Shown here: piece by piece, positions 22,050 to 33,100 of the stretch
Numbering within the stretch: position 1 is the first letter of the stretch
Layout of the letters: each line of letters opens with the position of its first letter
Program-made: the position numbers and the translations under genes
Assembly: GCF_000321225.1 (NCBI RefSeq)
Contig: NW_004451515.1
Span: 646,349-710,348 of the forward strand
DNA length: 64,000 nucleotides
Direction of reading: 5' to 3'
Source: Odobenus rosmarus divergens
Taxonomy: Eukaryota > Chordata > Mammalia > Carnivora > Odobenidae
Notes under the pieces: generated by a model
What the model was told of the DNA's origin: nothing
Databases searched by the model: none
What the model saw: only the letters and a program-made list of their open reading frames with translations

Positions 22050-22140
22050 TGTCACTAATGAGGCATTTCCAAGTGCCATCTACTATGTCTTGTCTCCTTA
22101 TTTCTCAGCAAGCCAGTAAGATGGGTAGAGTTATCACTCA
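22050..22140 (-). repeat. MIR-like fragment
   Basis: 'gtgccatctactatgtcttg' to 'gtaagatgggtagagttatc' resembles a reverse MIR 3' part. Confidence 0.4.
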
Positions 22141-22149
22141 GGCTTCTAG

Positions 22150-22560
22150 GTGGCCAGTGACAGAAACAAACTAGGGTGATTTCATCAGAAAAACAGTTTA
22201 CCAAGAGGATATTAGGGATCTCGGAGAATTACAGGGAATGTTCAGAAAACGGGCAAGAGCCAAGGGAAGCCAGGACCTGAGTTCAATCACAACCAGCTAA
22301 TGTCATCACGGAATGGACCACCGCAGCTATATCTGCTAAATCAACCTCCACCATTTCTTATCTCTGTGTCTCTGCATCACATGTCCCAGATTCAAACTCC
22401 TGGAGGGACAGGTGAGCTTATTTGAGCCTGAGCCAGCGTGTGCCAGTGTCCTGGGCCAGCAGGTGGAGGTGGAGATTGGCAGCCCAACAAGGAGGGGCAA
22501 GAGTCTGTCCTAATTTAGGCTTTCTTACTTTGAAACAGTCCTACTTCCCACCAAGGCCCA
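22150..22560. repeat. old interspersed repeat, family unresolved
   Basis: 'gtgacagaaacaaactaggg' followed by 'gtttaccaagaggatattag' resembles an old mammalian dispersed repeat also suspected at 43590-44060. Class uncertain. Confidence 0.35.
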
Positions 22561-22799
22561 TATGGGAGAAAATTCCCCAGTTGTAGGAAGGACTTTCAGA
22601 GGCTGGTCAAAGGCAAAAAACTGGCAGGTGTCCCCTAAAGCAGGAGTTACTATGGTCCCCATCTACGGATGAAGTGTTCTGATACGTCTTGTCCTGGTGC
22701 ATCATGACTGGTGGTGACTCCTCACTACCCATACCTGTATTAGGCAGACTGACAAAGAAAGCGCTAAGATTCCCCGCAATTAAAATGAGGCATTGTGCA

Positions 22800-22975
22800 C
22801 AATGTAACAGCTAACATTTTATGGTGCTTTACAAAGTGCATTGACCCATTTGTTTCACTTAATCTTTACCCAAAAACTCCTTACGCCGACCCTGACAGGG
22901 GCAGAGGGCAGAAGGGTATTCTTGTCATCCCATCTGGCACGAAGGGATGACATCCCTCATCGAAACTGAGGCCAG
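22800..22975 (-). repeat. MIR fragment
   Basis: 'ggtgctttacaaagtgcatt' followed by 'gtttcacttaatctttaccc' and 'catcgaaactgaggcc' is a reverse MIR. Confidence 0.6.
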
Positions 22976-23121
22976 CTCAACTCAATGGCTTCTCTGTGAG
23001 CAGAGGTTAAAAGGAGATATTCTGGCCACAGTCTTCATGCTGTATCATGTGACTATTTAAGTATTTGGTTGATTTTTGTTTGGTATAATGGGCCATTTAA
23101 TGTTTTTAAGGGTTATTAAAG

Positions 23122-23497
23122 CAGGACTTTTTGAATGCTAATGGGCACAGGAATCACCTGGGGATCTTTTTAAAATGCAGATTCTAAGGGGCGACTGGGT
23201 GGCTCAGTCAGTTGGGCAACAGACTCTTGATTTCATGATCTCAGGATCCTGGGATGGAGCCCTGTGTCAGGCTCCATGATCGGTGGAGAGTCTGTTTGAG
23301 ATTCCCCTCGCTCTCTCCCTCCCTCTGCCCCTCCCCCCACTCACATGTTCTCTCTCTCTCAAATAAATAAATTTTTTTAAAAAAAATCAAATTCTGGTTC
23401 AGTAAGTCTGGAGTGTGAGGCTGGAATCCTCACTTCTAACCAGCTCCCAGGAGATGCTGATGCGGCTGGTCCAGGAACCACATTGTGAAAGCAAAGA
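23122..23497 (+). mobile_element. MER5-type hAT-Charlie, split by a SINE
   Basis: Left part: 'ggaatcacctggggatcttt' and 'aaaatgcagattct'. Right part: 'ggttcagtaagtctggagtg', 'ccaggagatgctgatgcggc' and 'tggtccaggaaccacattgt'. Together they give a nearly full MER5 with a Can-SINE inserted at the attct string. Confidence 0.85.
23188..23386 (+). mobile_element. Can-SINE inside MER5
   Basis: Head 'ggggcgactgggtggctcag', body 'gactcttgatttcatgatct', CT-rich stretch, then aaataaataaa and an A-rich tail. 'attct' of the host MER5 occurs on both sides. The body is of the older 'actcttgattt' type. Confidence 0.93.
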
Positions 23498-23676
23498 TTT
23501 AGAGGGTTAGTAATCAATCAGTTTTAAGAGCAATACATGTTTTTAATCTGTATTACACAACTGCAATATTTTAATCACTTGGTGAAAAATTGTTTGTGAC
23601 ACAATTGAGAATTTTTATTGCTTCCATGTTCTGATCATTTGTAGTATCCCTTTATTAAGTTCAAAGGAAGAGTTTT
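23498..23676. other. AT-rich single-copy stretch
   Basis: Contains ggttagtaatcaatcag, which includes a PBX/HOX-like atcaatca string, and no recognised repeat. It could be a conserved non-coding element; that is inference only. Confidence 0.3.
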
Positions 23677-23800
23677 GGGGGCACCTGGCTGGCTTAGTTG
23701 GTAGAACATGTGACTCTTGATCTCAGAGTTGTGGGTTTGAGCCCCACGTTAGGCGTAGAGATTACTTAAAAATAAAAAATAAAAATCTTAAAAAAAAAAA
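23677..23800 (+). mobile_element. short Can-SINE, old type
   Basis: 'ggcacctggctggcttagtt', 'gactcttgatctcagagttg' and 'ttaggcgtagagattactta' with an A-rich tail. It lacks the CT-rich region of the longer copies. The flank 'aaggaagagtttt' is loosely repeated as 'aaggaggaggttt' after the tail. Confidence 0.93.
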
Positions 23801-24709
23801 GGAGGAGGTTTGAGGGAGTAATGTGTTGCGCAGATGAAGTAGTTGTTGAATTTGCTTTCTGCTCCAGAAGGTGACCCAACAGGGCAAGGAGGGAGAGAAA
23901 ATGCAGCCCTACTGCTCATGGGAGCAGGCCTTTCAAGACAGTCTTATCTCAGCCTGCGGCCCCAGAAATTCAGAAGCAACCCTCTCATTTCAAAAGTAAG
24001 CTCTCCTGAGAAGTTTATAAACACCCGATATCCTGCATGGAGAAACACAAATAGAAAAGAGGAAAAACAACACAAAAGAAATGAAAAACCTCCCCCTTTG
24101 AGAAATGGCAGCCACATATCTCTGAGGGCCTGAGTCAAGCTTGAAGCAGCAGCTGGCCCTGTTGGGAGCAGGTCATGGAGAGCCCAGCAGAATGAAGGTA
24201 AGCGAGAGGCGGAGGACAGCTGAAGCAGAACAAAAAACAACTGCGGGGGGGCGGGCAGGAAGGGGGTCATAAAAACTACCATCTCCTCCTAAAAGCAAAC
24301 AAAGACAAAGGGGGAGAAAGAAGCAAAGAGAAACCAGATGCAAGGTTGGCCTGAAAGCCCAGTGTCAGAGGCAGAGCCGGGGCGGCGTGGGGATGGTGGA
24401 GCAGATGAGGGGTTCAGGGGAGCAGAGTTGGGGAGCAAACACAACACCTGTAGGGAAGGGTGGTCAGCGGGACAGGTGGGCAGGAGCCAGCGCCAGAGTG
24501 GTCATTAGCAAGTGAAGGGGAGCGGGCACCAACCAGCCCTCAACAGTGTTTAGGGACAATGATTAGAAAGAAGGTTATTTGGGGGTTTCCTTGGTCTCCC
24601 TGAACCACGAGCTGAAGCTGTGCACATGCTCATCTGTTCTGGAGCCTGAGACAGCAATACTGGTTTCACCAAAACCCTTGCTTGGGCTTTGAAAAATAAG
24701 GAAAGAAAA
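23801..24709. other. no recognised feature
   Basis: Purine-rich, with short frames. 24360-24540 is G-rich. No confident exon or repeat. Confidence 0.4.
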
Positions 24710-24808
24710 GGGGTACCTGCCTGGCTCAGTCGGTAGAGCATCCAACTCTTGATTCCAGGGTCCCATGTTGGGTGTGGTACTTACTTTAAAAATAAAAATA
24801 AAGAAGAA
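24710..24808 (+). mobile_element. short Can-SINE, old type
   Basis: 'gggtacctgcctggctcagt', 'agcatccaactcttgattcc' and 'tgttgggtgtggtacttact' followed by an AAATA-rich tail. It is the same short type as 23677-23800. Confidence 0.9.
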
Positions 24809-25848
24809 AAGAAAACACCCTTTGAAAGCTTCCACAAGTTGTTGCAGTTCTTTTTCAAAGTCCGTATTTCTTTTCAAAAGGATGTTACTCAGCAGTTTGG
24901 TTTATGTTTTTCCTCTCTCCAACTAGATCACTTCGTGTTCACACATCAAAGTGAGAAAACATTGGTGGGAGTATTTTTAAGTCTCTAAATTGTAGCCTTG
25001 GAGGGTGGGGAGCATGTGGGCTCTCCCTGGCCCCTACATTTCAGAAAGGTTCTCCTTCCCCTGCAAACTCCAGCCTCCTCCCCTAACCCCTTCCCTCCCC
25101 GTGAGCTACCTGCTCCCTGTACCCCCTGGAGTGTGGACCAGGCTCTCTGGATGGCCTAGAACTCAGTCCTAAAGAATCACCACCTTCCCTCTCTCCCCGG
25201 GCCTCTCTTCCTTTCTGCTCCCTATGCGCATACTGGTCACCACTCATACCCATGCTCAGGGTCACCCTTAGTAGGCAGTGCTCTCGGCCCACCATCATGG
25301 CCCAGGTTCTCCAAGAAACTGCCCACCACCCCCCACGTAGGTGAGTCCCAGGAGCCTCTGACTTTGGGAAAGTCCAGATCTCACTTCACATGAGTCACAT
25401 GAGACTCACAAGTGTACCTGGACCCTGTAGTCTCAATGCTCTGCTTTGAAGAGTCTCACATCTATACTACTTGAATTGTTTTCTATAAGCTTCTATATGC
25501 CTAGACCTACCATGGGCTCTCCAGGTAGGAGGCAGACCTGGGCGGGGCGTCTTTCTATGTGTGGCCCTCTGATATTTGGGCTTTTCATGACTGATCACTG
25601 AGGACTGGGGAGTGGGCACTGCAGAATTGGTTTAATCTACAAGGATACTGTCAGGTGTGCCCTTGATATGCATTCTAACTTTCCTTTTCCACAATCACAT
25701 CAGACAATAGAAGGGCATGGTCTTTAAAGGTGCACACGCAGACATGTGGCTGACCCATGTCCTCTCTATCTATCCAGCACCCACATCCTCCAGGAATCCT
25801 CCCATGACCCCGGCCCTACGGATGTCTCCTTTCTATAAACCTCCAGAG
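24809..25848. other. about 1 kb with no recognised feature
   Basis: C-rich patches at 25040-25210 and average composition elsewhere. I see no exon structure. Confidence 0.4.
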
Positions 25849-26071
25849 CAGTGGCCAAGAAACTAAAGCTCATAGACCAAACCTGGACTGCCATCTGTTC
25901 TTTTAAATAAAGTTTTATTGTAACACAGCCATGCTCATTCATATACTTCCTGTTTATGCTGCTTTTATGCTACAATGGTGGACTTGAGTAGCCACAGTAG
26001 AGACCATCTGGTCTGCAAAGACCACGGCGTGTTCTATCTGGCCCTTTACGGGAAGGATTGCCCAAATCCTG
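25849..26071. mobile_element. hAT-type non-autonomous DNA transposon
   Basis: Starts cagtggccaagaaact and ends ggattgcccaaatcctg, imperfect inverted termini. Internal strings 'aataaagttttattgtaaca' and 'tctggccctttacgggaagg' are a familiar human/mammal MITE pattern. I do not assign a name with confidence. Confidence 0.75.
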
Positions 26072-26652
26072 CCATAGAGTATCTTTCTTTAAAATTTTAC
26101 TCTTCTTACTTTGTGCTTTTCCTCTCTTCAATCAACATTTGAGAACTCTGAGGAACAGGAACTGTGGACAAATGCTCTCCCTTTCAGGCAACAGAAATTC
26201 TCTCCCACCTTTGCTTGAACAATCATGGCTTCTATTGTTTCACAGAACAGAAGCCCAGAGGTAGGGCAGGGCTTAGCCACAGAACCCATGTTCTGCACTT
26301 TTCTGCTCTGTCAGCAGCTGTGCTGGCTTCATCCTAATACCATTCCCCCACCGCCCATGGTCTTACAATGGCTGCCAACAGCACTCGGAGCCACATCCTG
26401 CCTTGTTCACAGCCAGAAAGGTGGGAGGAGAACTGGCTGCTCTTTCCCAAAAGCTCTGAGCAGGGCCCCCCCACCTTGAATCTCATTGGCCCAAATTGGC
26501 TCACACCTGCTGGGGGCTGAGCCAATCCCTGGCAAGTGGCATGGGATTAGCATGACTGACTTATGCTGCTTAACCATCTGGGGTGTAATGGATGCTGGGG
26601 AGTTAACCACAGCATCCCTACAACCAAAACTTTAAAAAATAATTTTGTCACA
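26072..26652. other. no recognised feature
   Basis: Short overlapping frames only. The last 15 bases resemble the downstream flank of the next SINE, a decayed target-site duplication. Confidence 0.4.
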
Positions 26653-26819
26653 GGGCACCTGGGTGGCTTAGTCGGTTGAGCGTCCAACCCTTGATTTTGA
26701 CTCAGGTCATGATCTTGGGTCGATCCCTGCGTCCTTGCTCAGCTGAGAGTCTGCTCGTCCCTCTCCCTCCTCCCACTTGCTTTCTCTCTCTCTCATAAAT
26801 AAATAAAATCTTAAAAAAC
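26653..26819 (+). mobile_element. Can-SINE
   Basis: Head 'gggcacctgggtggcttagt', 'gagcgtccaacccttgattt', 'gactcaggtcatgatcttgg', CT-rich part and a 'cataaataaataaaatctta' tail. Flanks are only loosely similar, so this is an older copy with internal deletions. Confidence 0.95.
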
Positions 26820-26855
26820 AATCATCTTGTCATATCTTCACTTCTCAGCATACTA

Positions 26856-26877
26856 TGCTTTGAAATATTTCAAAGCA
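26856..26877. other. perfect 22-bp palindrome
   Basis: tgctttgaaat is followed directly by its exact reverse complement atttcaaagca with no spacer. Expected count in 64 kb of random DNA is about 0.015, so it is unusual. It lies 37 bp after the SINE tail. Confidence 0.95.
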
Positions 26878-27339
26878 AAAGTCAAATTGGAATTCAGTCC
26901 CTCGGAATGGTAGTGTATTTTGTGAGTCACCTGTTCCTCATGGCATCATTGAAACCATAGTGAGCATCCCTTTAGTGCTGCAATCCCAAATATACACAAG
27001 CTCTGCCCTCCAAAATTACACCCAAAATGACCCAAAAATATATTCTCCATATATATTTATATTCCAAACCAAAAATATCTAATTCCAACGTGTTCTAGAA
27101 CTTTTAATTACTAAACCACAGACATTCCCCCCACCCAAAGACCTTCATTTCTAGAATGCCGAAACAGGAGCCTTCGTCACCAACCCCCATGCCCCAGCTA
27201 ATTGGAATTCCAACCATTTAAGATCATAGGAAAATACCTGATAGCTCTACAAATGAGATGTTCAGTCTGCTTTAACACTCTGCTAACCAGCTCAGATTTT
27301 TTTTTCCAGAGGTTGCTGAAATGCTATTTCATTCCTAGA
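26878..27339. other. AT-rich, no recognised feature
   Basis: Contains atatattctccatatatatttatatt near 27038. Otherwise unassigned. Confidence 0.4.
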
Positions 27340-27392
27340 GGAAAAAAAGAAAAGAAACAAAAATAAATAAATAAAATAAAATAAAACCAAAA
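27340..27392 (+). repeat. A-rich (AAATA)n simple repeat
   Basis: Runs of aaataaataaataaaataaaataaaa. It resembles a SINE tail but no SINE body precedes it. Confidence 0.8.
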
Positions 27393-28009
27393 ATTCCTTC
27401 CAGAAAAGAGCCAAAAGGGCAACCCCACTGTCACTTTGCCCATTGTATAATGACGTGAAGAAACAAGGGGAAATGGCTTTCATTGAACAGGTGCCATGAC
27501 TTGGACACATGCCAGGAAAATTGTGGACAGCTATGAGAACTCTGCCCACCCAAAGGTGGGCAAGGCCTTGACCAAGTGCTCCCCTCCAGGAACAGCAAGG
27601 ACCCATAGATAGCAAGCCTGAGGTAAATCAATGGGCAGCCCTTGCCAGAATGTGTTACGTGGGTGCAAACATCTACCTCCAGGCAGCCATGACCCATCTC
27701 ATCACCTTTAAGGTGGGGGGCCACTCTGACACAGGCCCAGGCAGAGCCGTATTTCCTCCTTAAAATCAGGTGGAATGGGCATGTGGAGGAAGAGGGGAGC
27801 AGATGTGCTCTGGTTACATAGAGTAACACCATGTCAGTGGCCGGGCCGGGTAAATTATAGGCTGGGGACCCGACAGTGGTCTTCTCACAGGGAAAGGGCA
27901 TGGGCCTGCCTCTGAGTCATTCCCCCTTCTCCCAGGGAAGCTATATGTCTACCATCCTCAGTGAGGCCCCACTCCAGTGAGGGAGAAGTGTGCTATTAAA
28001 TGTCACTTT
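27393..28009. other. no recognised feature
   Basis: Overlapping 107- and 156-codon minus-strand frames without recognisable protein content. Confidence 0.4.
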
Positions 28010-28300
28010 GATATAAGGGCCTCTGTCTAGAAATTCAGTGTTGAAACATGGTGTGCTTGGCTTGAACAATATTGAGGGGGGCCGCCCGTGTCCCCTGGGC
28101 AGGTCAGCCCAGGTCTAGACCCCGATGCAATGATGACATTGCTGCTGACGTGAATCATAAGTGTGATTTATTTGTTCAAGCTCCATATTCCAGGCAGGAG
28201 TGGTTTGTGGGGCTGACAACTGCAAATTGCAAAGTGGAAAGTTTACGAGGCTGATTTATGGACAAAGTGAAGGGCCACTTCTCTACACAGAAGACAACCA
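28010..28300. other. repeat-free stretch, possible conserved non-coding element
   Basis: Balanced composition and TF-like strings such as gctgacgtgaatcataa (CRE/AP-1-like tgacgtg) and tgatttatttgttcaag (forkhead-like). No frame or repeat explains it. Conservation is untested. Confidence 0.25.
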
Positions 28301-28439
28301 AATGCCTCCTGAAGCAAGGTCTTATTCTCATCAGGCTGGGTGGCATCTCACAGAGTCTGACCTGCCCATAAAGAAAGGAGGTAGGAGGACACAGAGTCAC
28401 TTAGACTCTTACTGGTGCACAGTGCTACCATGATTCCCC

Positions 28440-28700
28440 CAACACTCACCAATACCACAGCTCAGAGTGTCCTCATCACCTGCCTCCATAGCCTACTGTA
28501 GCCCTACCGTCATGGTCTCTGTCATGCCCATTACCATTCTCATCACCACCAGCATGGTCCGCACCTTCACCATGACCTCACCACCACATTATCATTCTTA
28601 CCGTCAGCCCACCATTGTCAATAACCCCACTGCCATGGTCAAAAACTCCTGCAGCCACTTCACAGCTGCCTTCATGATTCCCTCAGCTCTCCTGGGGGGT
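28440..28700 (+). repeat. decayed CAY-rich trinucleotide repeat
   Basis: Dense cat/cac/acc triplets with catggtc motifs (tcatcaccaccagcatggtc). It fits an old imperfect (CAC/CAT)n array. A related patch is at 29388-29475. Confidence 0.6.
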
Positions 28701-28730
28701 CATAAGTCATCTTATAGTCTCCAGTAAGAC

Positions 28731-29150
28731 TGAGCTACAAATGGGCCATTCCAAAGAGACAAAGCCTACAAGGAGCAAACACACTTTTTTCAGCATCATC
28801 ACTTAGTGGGTTCATAAGCCTTCACAGGTTTCCCCACCCACTCACCATGCTAAGAATCCTATGGTCACACAAATCAGATTCTTTTTATTTCATTCATGTC
28901 AGTAGAGGCTCCAGGAAACAAAGGTGTACACCCTCAGTGGGCTTCCCATGTTGCTAAGTGCTTTATTAGCTCTGGGCCCTTTGACTCCCCCTGGGTTACA
29001 CATTCCTGGTCTTCCGGGGCACCCTCTCCTTGCTACTAGCCTGGATCATTAACTCCGTAAAGCCTAATAGTGTCATCAATACATAGAAAGTCTGAGTTGG
29101 GAGTTCCTTCTCCTTAGGGGATTACTAAAGTTACACCAAGTTACCTGCGT
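28731..29150. other. no recognised feature
   Basis: No confident repeat or exon in about 420 bp. Confidence 0.4.
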
Positions 29151-29167
29151 TCGTTACCAACATTCTT

Positions 29168-29370
29168 TTTTTTTTTTTAAAGATTTTATTTATTTATTCA
29201 TGAGAGACAGAGGGAGAGAGAGAGAGGGAGAGAGAGAGAGAGAGAGAAGCAGAGGGAGAAGCAGGCTCCCAAGGAGCAGGGAGCCCGATGCGGGACTCGA
29301 TCCCAGAACCCCGGGACCATGACCTGAGCCGAAGGCAGATGCTTAACCATCTGAGCCACCCAGGCGCCCC
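29168..29370 (-). mobile_element. Can-SINE, reverse
   Basis: Poly(T), 'aaagattttatttatttatt', a GA-rich stretch, 'agcaggctcccaaggagcag', and the inverted head 'ctgagccacccaggcgcccc'. Target-site duplications of 17 bp with one mismatch lie at 29151-29167 and 29371-29387 (tcgttaccaa.attctt). Confidence 0.97.
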
Positions 29371-29387
29371 TCGTTACCAATATTCTT

Positions 29388-29475
29388 AACACAAATGTCA
29401 CCACCAGAACCATGACCACTAACCTCATCTTTACCATTGTCAGCATCGTTGACATCACCTGACCACTAGCATCAG
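29388..29475 (+). repeat. CAY-rich patch
   Basis: 'caccaccagaaccatgacca' and similar triplets, similar in composition to 28440-28700 and separated from it by about 700 bp including the SINE. Confidence 0.45.
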
Positions 29476-29737
29476 GAGGCCAGGTTAAGTATGAAGTTGT
29501 GCAGTGCATTCTGCTAGCTACTGAATAGAGAAATTCAGAATCCTAGTTTCTAGAAGAACAGTCCCCAAGGAGTACTCTTCAGAAAATAGTCTCAGGGAAT
29601 ACACCGTGTATAAGAGGAAGAACGTTCCACTGCCAGTTGAATTTGGGAAATGCTGCATGCTAACAATGCCCAATGTCCTTTAGCATATTGAAGGCCCTGA
29701 GATGACCTGCGGGAGAGCAATCTGTGTAAGGTTGTGG

Positions 29738-29850
29738 GACCCAGTGTTTCTCAGGAATATTTTACCACTAAATCATTGTTCCCCCCCAACCTCTATTAAC
29801 ATCACAGTAAACCCAAGTTCCCTAGAACACACTCTGAGAAGCACAGCTCT
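29738..29850. mobile_element. hAT-like MITE
   Basis: 'cagtgtttctcagg' at the left and 'actctgagaagcacagct' at the right form imperfect inverted termini of the MER5/Charlie type. The interior is short and decayed. Confidence 0.5.
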
Positions 29851-30521
29851 AAAAGCTTAAGATTGCAAAGGCAACAGTGACATCAACAGAGATGCACTGG
29901 TGGGCCACCAGTTTGAATGCTTCTCAGGTGCACACACTTTAGCCCCCAATCACAAAGACAAAATGGTAACCTTCCCTGGGCCCTGGAAGACAGGGTGGCC
30001 ATTGTCTCAGCCTGTACAATATTCACTGTGTCCTCTGAGTATCCTATGAAGACAAGCATTATTCGTGCTGTCCTCAGTACCTCCAGTTTCCCCCTCCCAG
30101 GTCTGGGGACATCCCATAGCTTTGGATGTGCATTTTCCAAGCCATTAAGTAACTAAGGAACATTTTACGGACACCTGAGCCTCCAGACAGCCATCCCTAA
30201 GGGCAGATCACCCAGCCTCAGAGGCAGGAGGGACCAACCCCCAAGGACACGGAGGCCGGAGGAGGGGAGGGGGCCCCCCGAGGCCACAGTGGCTGCCAGC
30301 CTGACCCATTTCCTCCACACAGCAGAAGCCCACAAGCATCAGTCCAGGATGGGAGCTAGTCTAAGTCCTATCACTGGTCCAAGATGAAAGGAAAGAACTA
30401 TGTCCCCAGAGTAGATTTTGCATAAAGCTAAATGCATTCAACTCAGAGGGTATCCTGAAATTGTCAGTTCTGCTCTGGGAGTTAGAATATCCTAAACATG
30501 GGTGATATTAGATGGTGGGTG
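29851..30521. other. no recognised feature
   Basis: Two opposite-strand frames of about 80 codons around 29883-30156, otherwise unremarkable. Confidence 0.4.
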
Positions 30522-30985
30522 TGTTTGTTTCCTGGGGTGGCCATAACGAAGGACCACAAACTGTGTGGCTTAAAACCACAGAAATTGACCGTCTCACAGT
30601 TCTGGAGGCTCAGGGTCTAAAATCAAGGCGCCCGCAGGGCTCCACTCCCTCTGAGATTCTGCATAGAACACTTCCTCGCCTCTTCCCAGCTTCCGGTGGG
30701 GGCTGGCAATCCTTGGCCTTCCTCGGCTTAAAGCTGCCTCTCTGCCCCTGCCTTCACATGTCCTTCCCCCCATGTCTTTGCCTTCACCTTTCCTCTAGGT
30801 CCAAATTTCATCTTTTTATAAGAGCACCAGTCATATTGGATTAGGGGCCGATTCTACTCTGGGCCGACCTCATCTTAACCAATTCAATCTGCAACAACCG
30901 TATTTCCAAATAAGGTCATATTCACAAGTACCAGCGAATAAGACTTCAACATATTTTTTCAGGAGACACAATTCAATTCCTAACA
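30522..30985 (-). mobile_element. ERVL-MaLR solo LTR (MLT1/MST-type)
   Basis: On the minus strand it starts tgttaggaattgaattgtgt and contains 'atgaccttattt' and 'ccaatatgactggtg', ending '..ccataac' near 30540: a standard MaLR LTR. The ends are TG..CA. No retroviral genes flank it, so it is a solo LTR. Clear target-site duplications were not found. Confidence 0.9.
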
Positions 30986-31664
30986 CTGGTTTTTCTCCTG
31001 GTGTCCTCACTGGGCAACAGACAAAGCTGGCAACCCTTAAGTTGAATCAAGATGTTGTTTGCTTTTTGTCTATTTTGGGGGTTTTTTGTTGTTTTACAGG
31101 TGAGCAAAATCCCACCAACCTGGAAGCCGTAGGTGAGGGCATTTTCCACAGTACCCACTCTCCCACCTCCTGACCCCACCTTGGTCGGCCCCCTCCCCGC
31201 CAGGCCTCACCCTGAGGGCACCTTGCAGGAGGGAGGGCTGGTTTCAGCCTCACTGTTGTCCTCCTGGGGGACCTGAAGGGCATTAGTGGCCCCTCAACCT
31301 CCCCTGGCAGGTAAAGAGTATAGAGCAGGCCTCCTCCCTCATCTCCTGCCAGGACCCCTCACCCGAAGGAGAAGGCTCGGCGGCCTGGCCCAACCCCAGG
31401 GCAAGGGGGTTACCCTCGAGCAGGGCTGACCTCTTCATCCTTCCTACAATGGGCCCGCAGTCAGGACACGTCCACTGCTGGCTTGGCCTCCTGGCTCCAG
31501 TTGCAAAACACAGAAGACAGGCTGATGCTTGAGGCCTTGTCAGCCAGGCAAGGGGGAGGGCCCTCTTGTTCACTCTGAGCATGTCTGGCCTGACCGTTGC
31601 TTTGGCATATCATCGGTACTCAAGAGAAGCCTGTGGAATGGAAGAGAATCAGCTGAATTTCATA
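30986..31664. other. no recognised feature
   Basis: Includes a GC-rich patch at 31180-31450 without CpG-island density. Confidence 0.4.
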
Positions 31665-31900
31665 TTCTCCATTTCCATTTCATTTACTTGGCTCCTTCTG
31701 TTCCCCTCAAACCCAGCCAATTGGCTCACTTTCCCTACGCAGGCCCTGTCAATTCCGACTTCCATCTCCTATATCCCACTATACCTGCTCCCTAGAATAC
31801 CTTTCCCTCTCCTCTATTTAGACAAATTTCAAGCACATTTCAAAGATCAGCAGAGTCCCTACTCCTCCGTGACCATGCCAGCCTCCAGAATCACGAACCT
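31665..31900 (+). repeat. L2-like fragment
   Basis: 'tttcaagcacatttcaaaga' and 'cctactcctccgtgaccatg' resemble sense L2 3'-ORF strings. A weak match. Confidence 0.4.
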
Positions 31901-32757
31901 CTGTGCCAGGCATTTGGGGTCCAGACATTGTCTAGTGCTGCATGTTATCTGCTTATCAAAAACACATTTTCTCTCCCTAGTTGCATAGGAAATACGTCAA
32001 TGAGCCACTCTAGCAACAAATGTTATACATCACTATACTCTCCTAACTCGCAGCTCGACATCTTCCTCCGCACATCCTGCCTCCTCCCCATCCCCCTTCC
32101 CAAGGTATTCACCCCTAATAAACACCTTGTGCCCCAAACTCCATCTCAGCATCTGCTCCTGACAAACCAACCTGTTACAGAGATGGTGACAATTTTAACT
32201 TATGATCTAAAAGAACTCGGCATCATGCATGACACATAGTAGGCACTCAGGGACATTGCTTCCATCCCTGCTCCCCAGTGAGGCATAAGTGGAAGGCGGT
32301 GTGCAGGCAGGTGTGAGTTAAATCCCTCCAAGCGGGTAGGAGAGCCTCAAAAACACCACACGCCAAGTTCCTGGAAAGGCCAGGCAGGAGGGCCCAAAGA
32401 CTCGCAGCGACCTGTGATTAAAGAGACAGAAGTGGATTCAGATGGCCAGGAAATATCGAGACTCAGCACGGCGAGCAGTAGCGAGGGATGGGTGGAAATC
32501 TATATGCAGAGGTAATGTTTTCCAGCTCCTCGGGTACCGCTGCCCTGCAGACTTCTGCTGTCTGCCCAGGAGTGGAGGCTGCTCAGCTTTGAGTTTTTCC
32601 TATAAAAAGAGCCCCCTGGCTATTATTCTTTGCAGTGTGAAGTGGAAAATTACCTGGATGAGGTTTCACATGAAGCAACGAGTTGTTGGAAACGGCTGGA
32701 GGGACTTCTGAGCTGAGAACAAGCTATGAAACTAGTTCTGGGGGGGCGGTGACAGAC
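31901..32757. other. mostly unannotated
   Basis: 32190-32260 has 'catgacacatagtaggcact', a short MIR- or L2-like end. The remainder is unassigned. Confidence 0.4.
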
Positions 32758-32761
32758 TAAT

Positions 32762-32827
32762 GGGAAGAAAGAAAAGAAAGGAAAGGAAAGGAAAGGAAAA
32801 AGGGAAGGGAAGGGAAGGGGAGAGGGG
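32762..32827 (+). repeat. homopurine simple repeat
   Basis: 66 nt with only A and G: (GAAAG)n then (GGGAA)n. Candidate triplex former and likely polymorphic. Confidence 0.95.
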
Positions 32828-32979
32828 TCTGTCCTCAGGGGCCTGGTGCCCAAGTACCTTGGCGTGAGAAACTGAGGTTTGATCAGTAACAAGACCCTCT
32901 GCCTACCTTTTAATACCCCTTCAATCTTCCTCACACCAACTCCCCAACCTCAGCAACCTGGAGGGTGCTTTCTGCTAAG

Positions 32980-33100
32980 TCTTTAAAACCAGGCAGCTCC
33001 AACTCGGCCTCAGCTCTGCCACTTTGTAGCTGTGTGACTTTAGACAAGTTGTGTAACCTCTCTGGGCCTCATTTAGCTATTGTCTCTATTATCATGCTAT
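32980..33100 (+). repeat. MIR fragment
   Basis: 'ctctgccactttgtagctgt' followed by 'gtgactttagacaagttgtg' and 'taacctctctgggcctcatt' in sense order. Confidence 0.9.

Noticed and set aside
28440..28700. Regular direct repeats as a CRISPR-like array
   Set aside because: The host is a mammal. The repeats are degenerate triplets without fixed repeat/spacer units.
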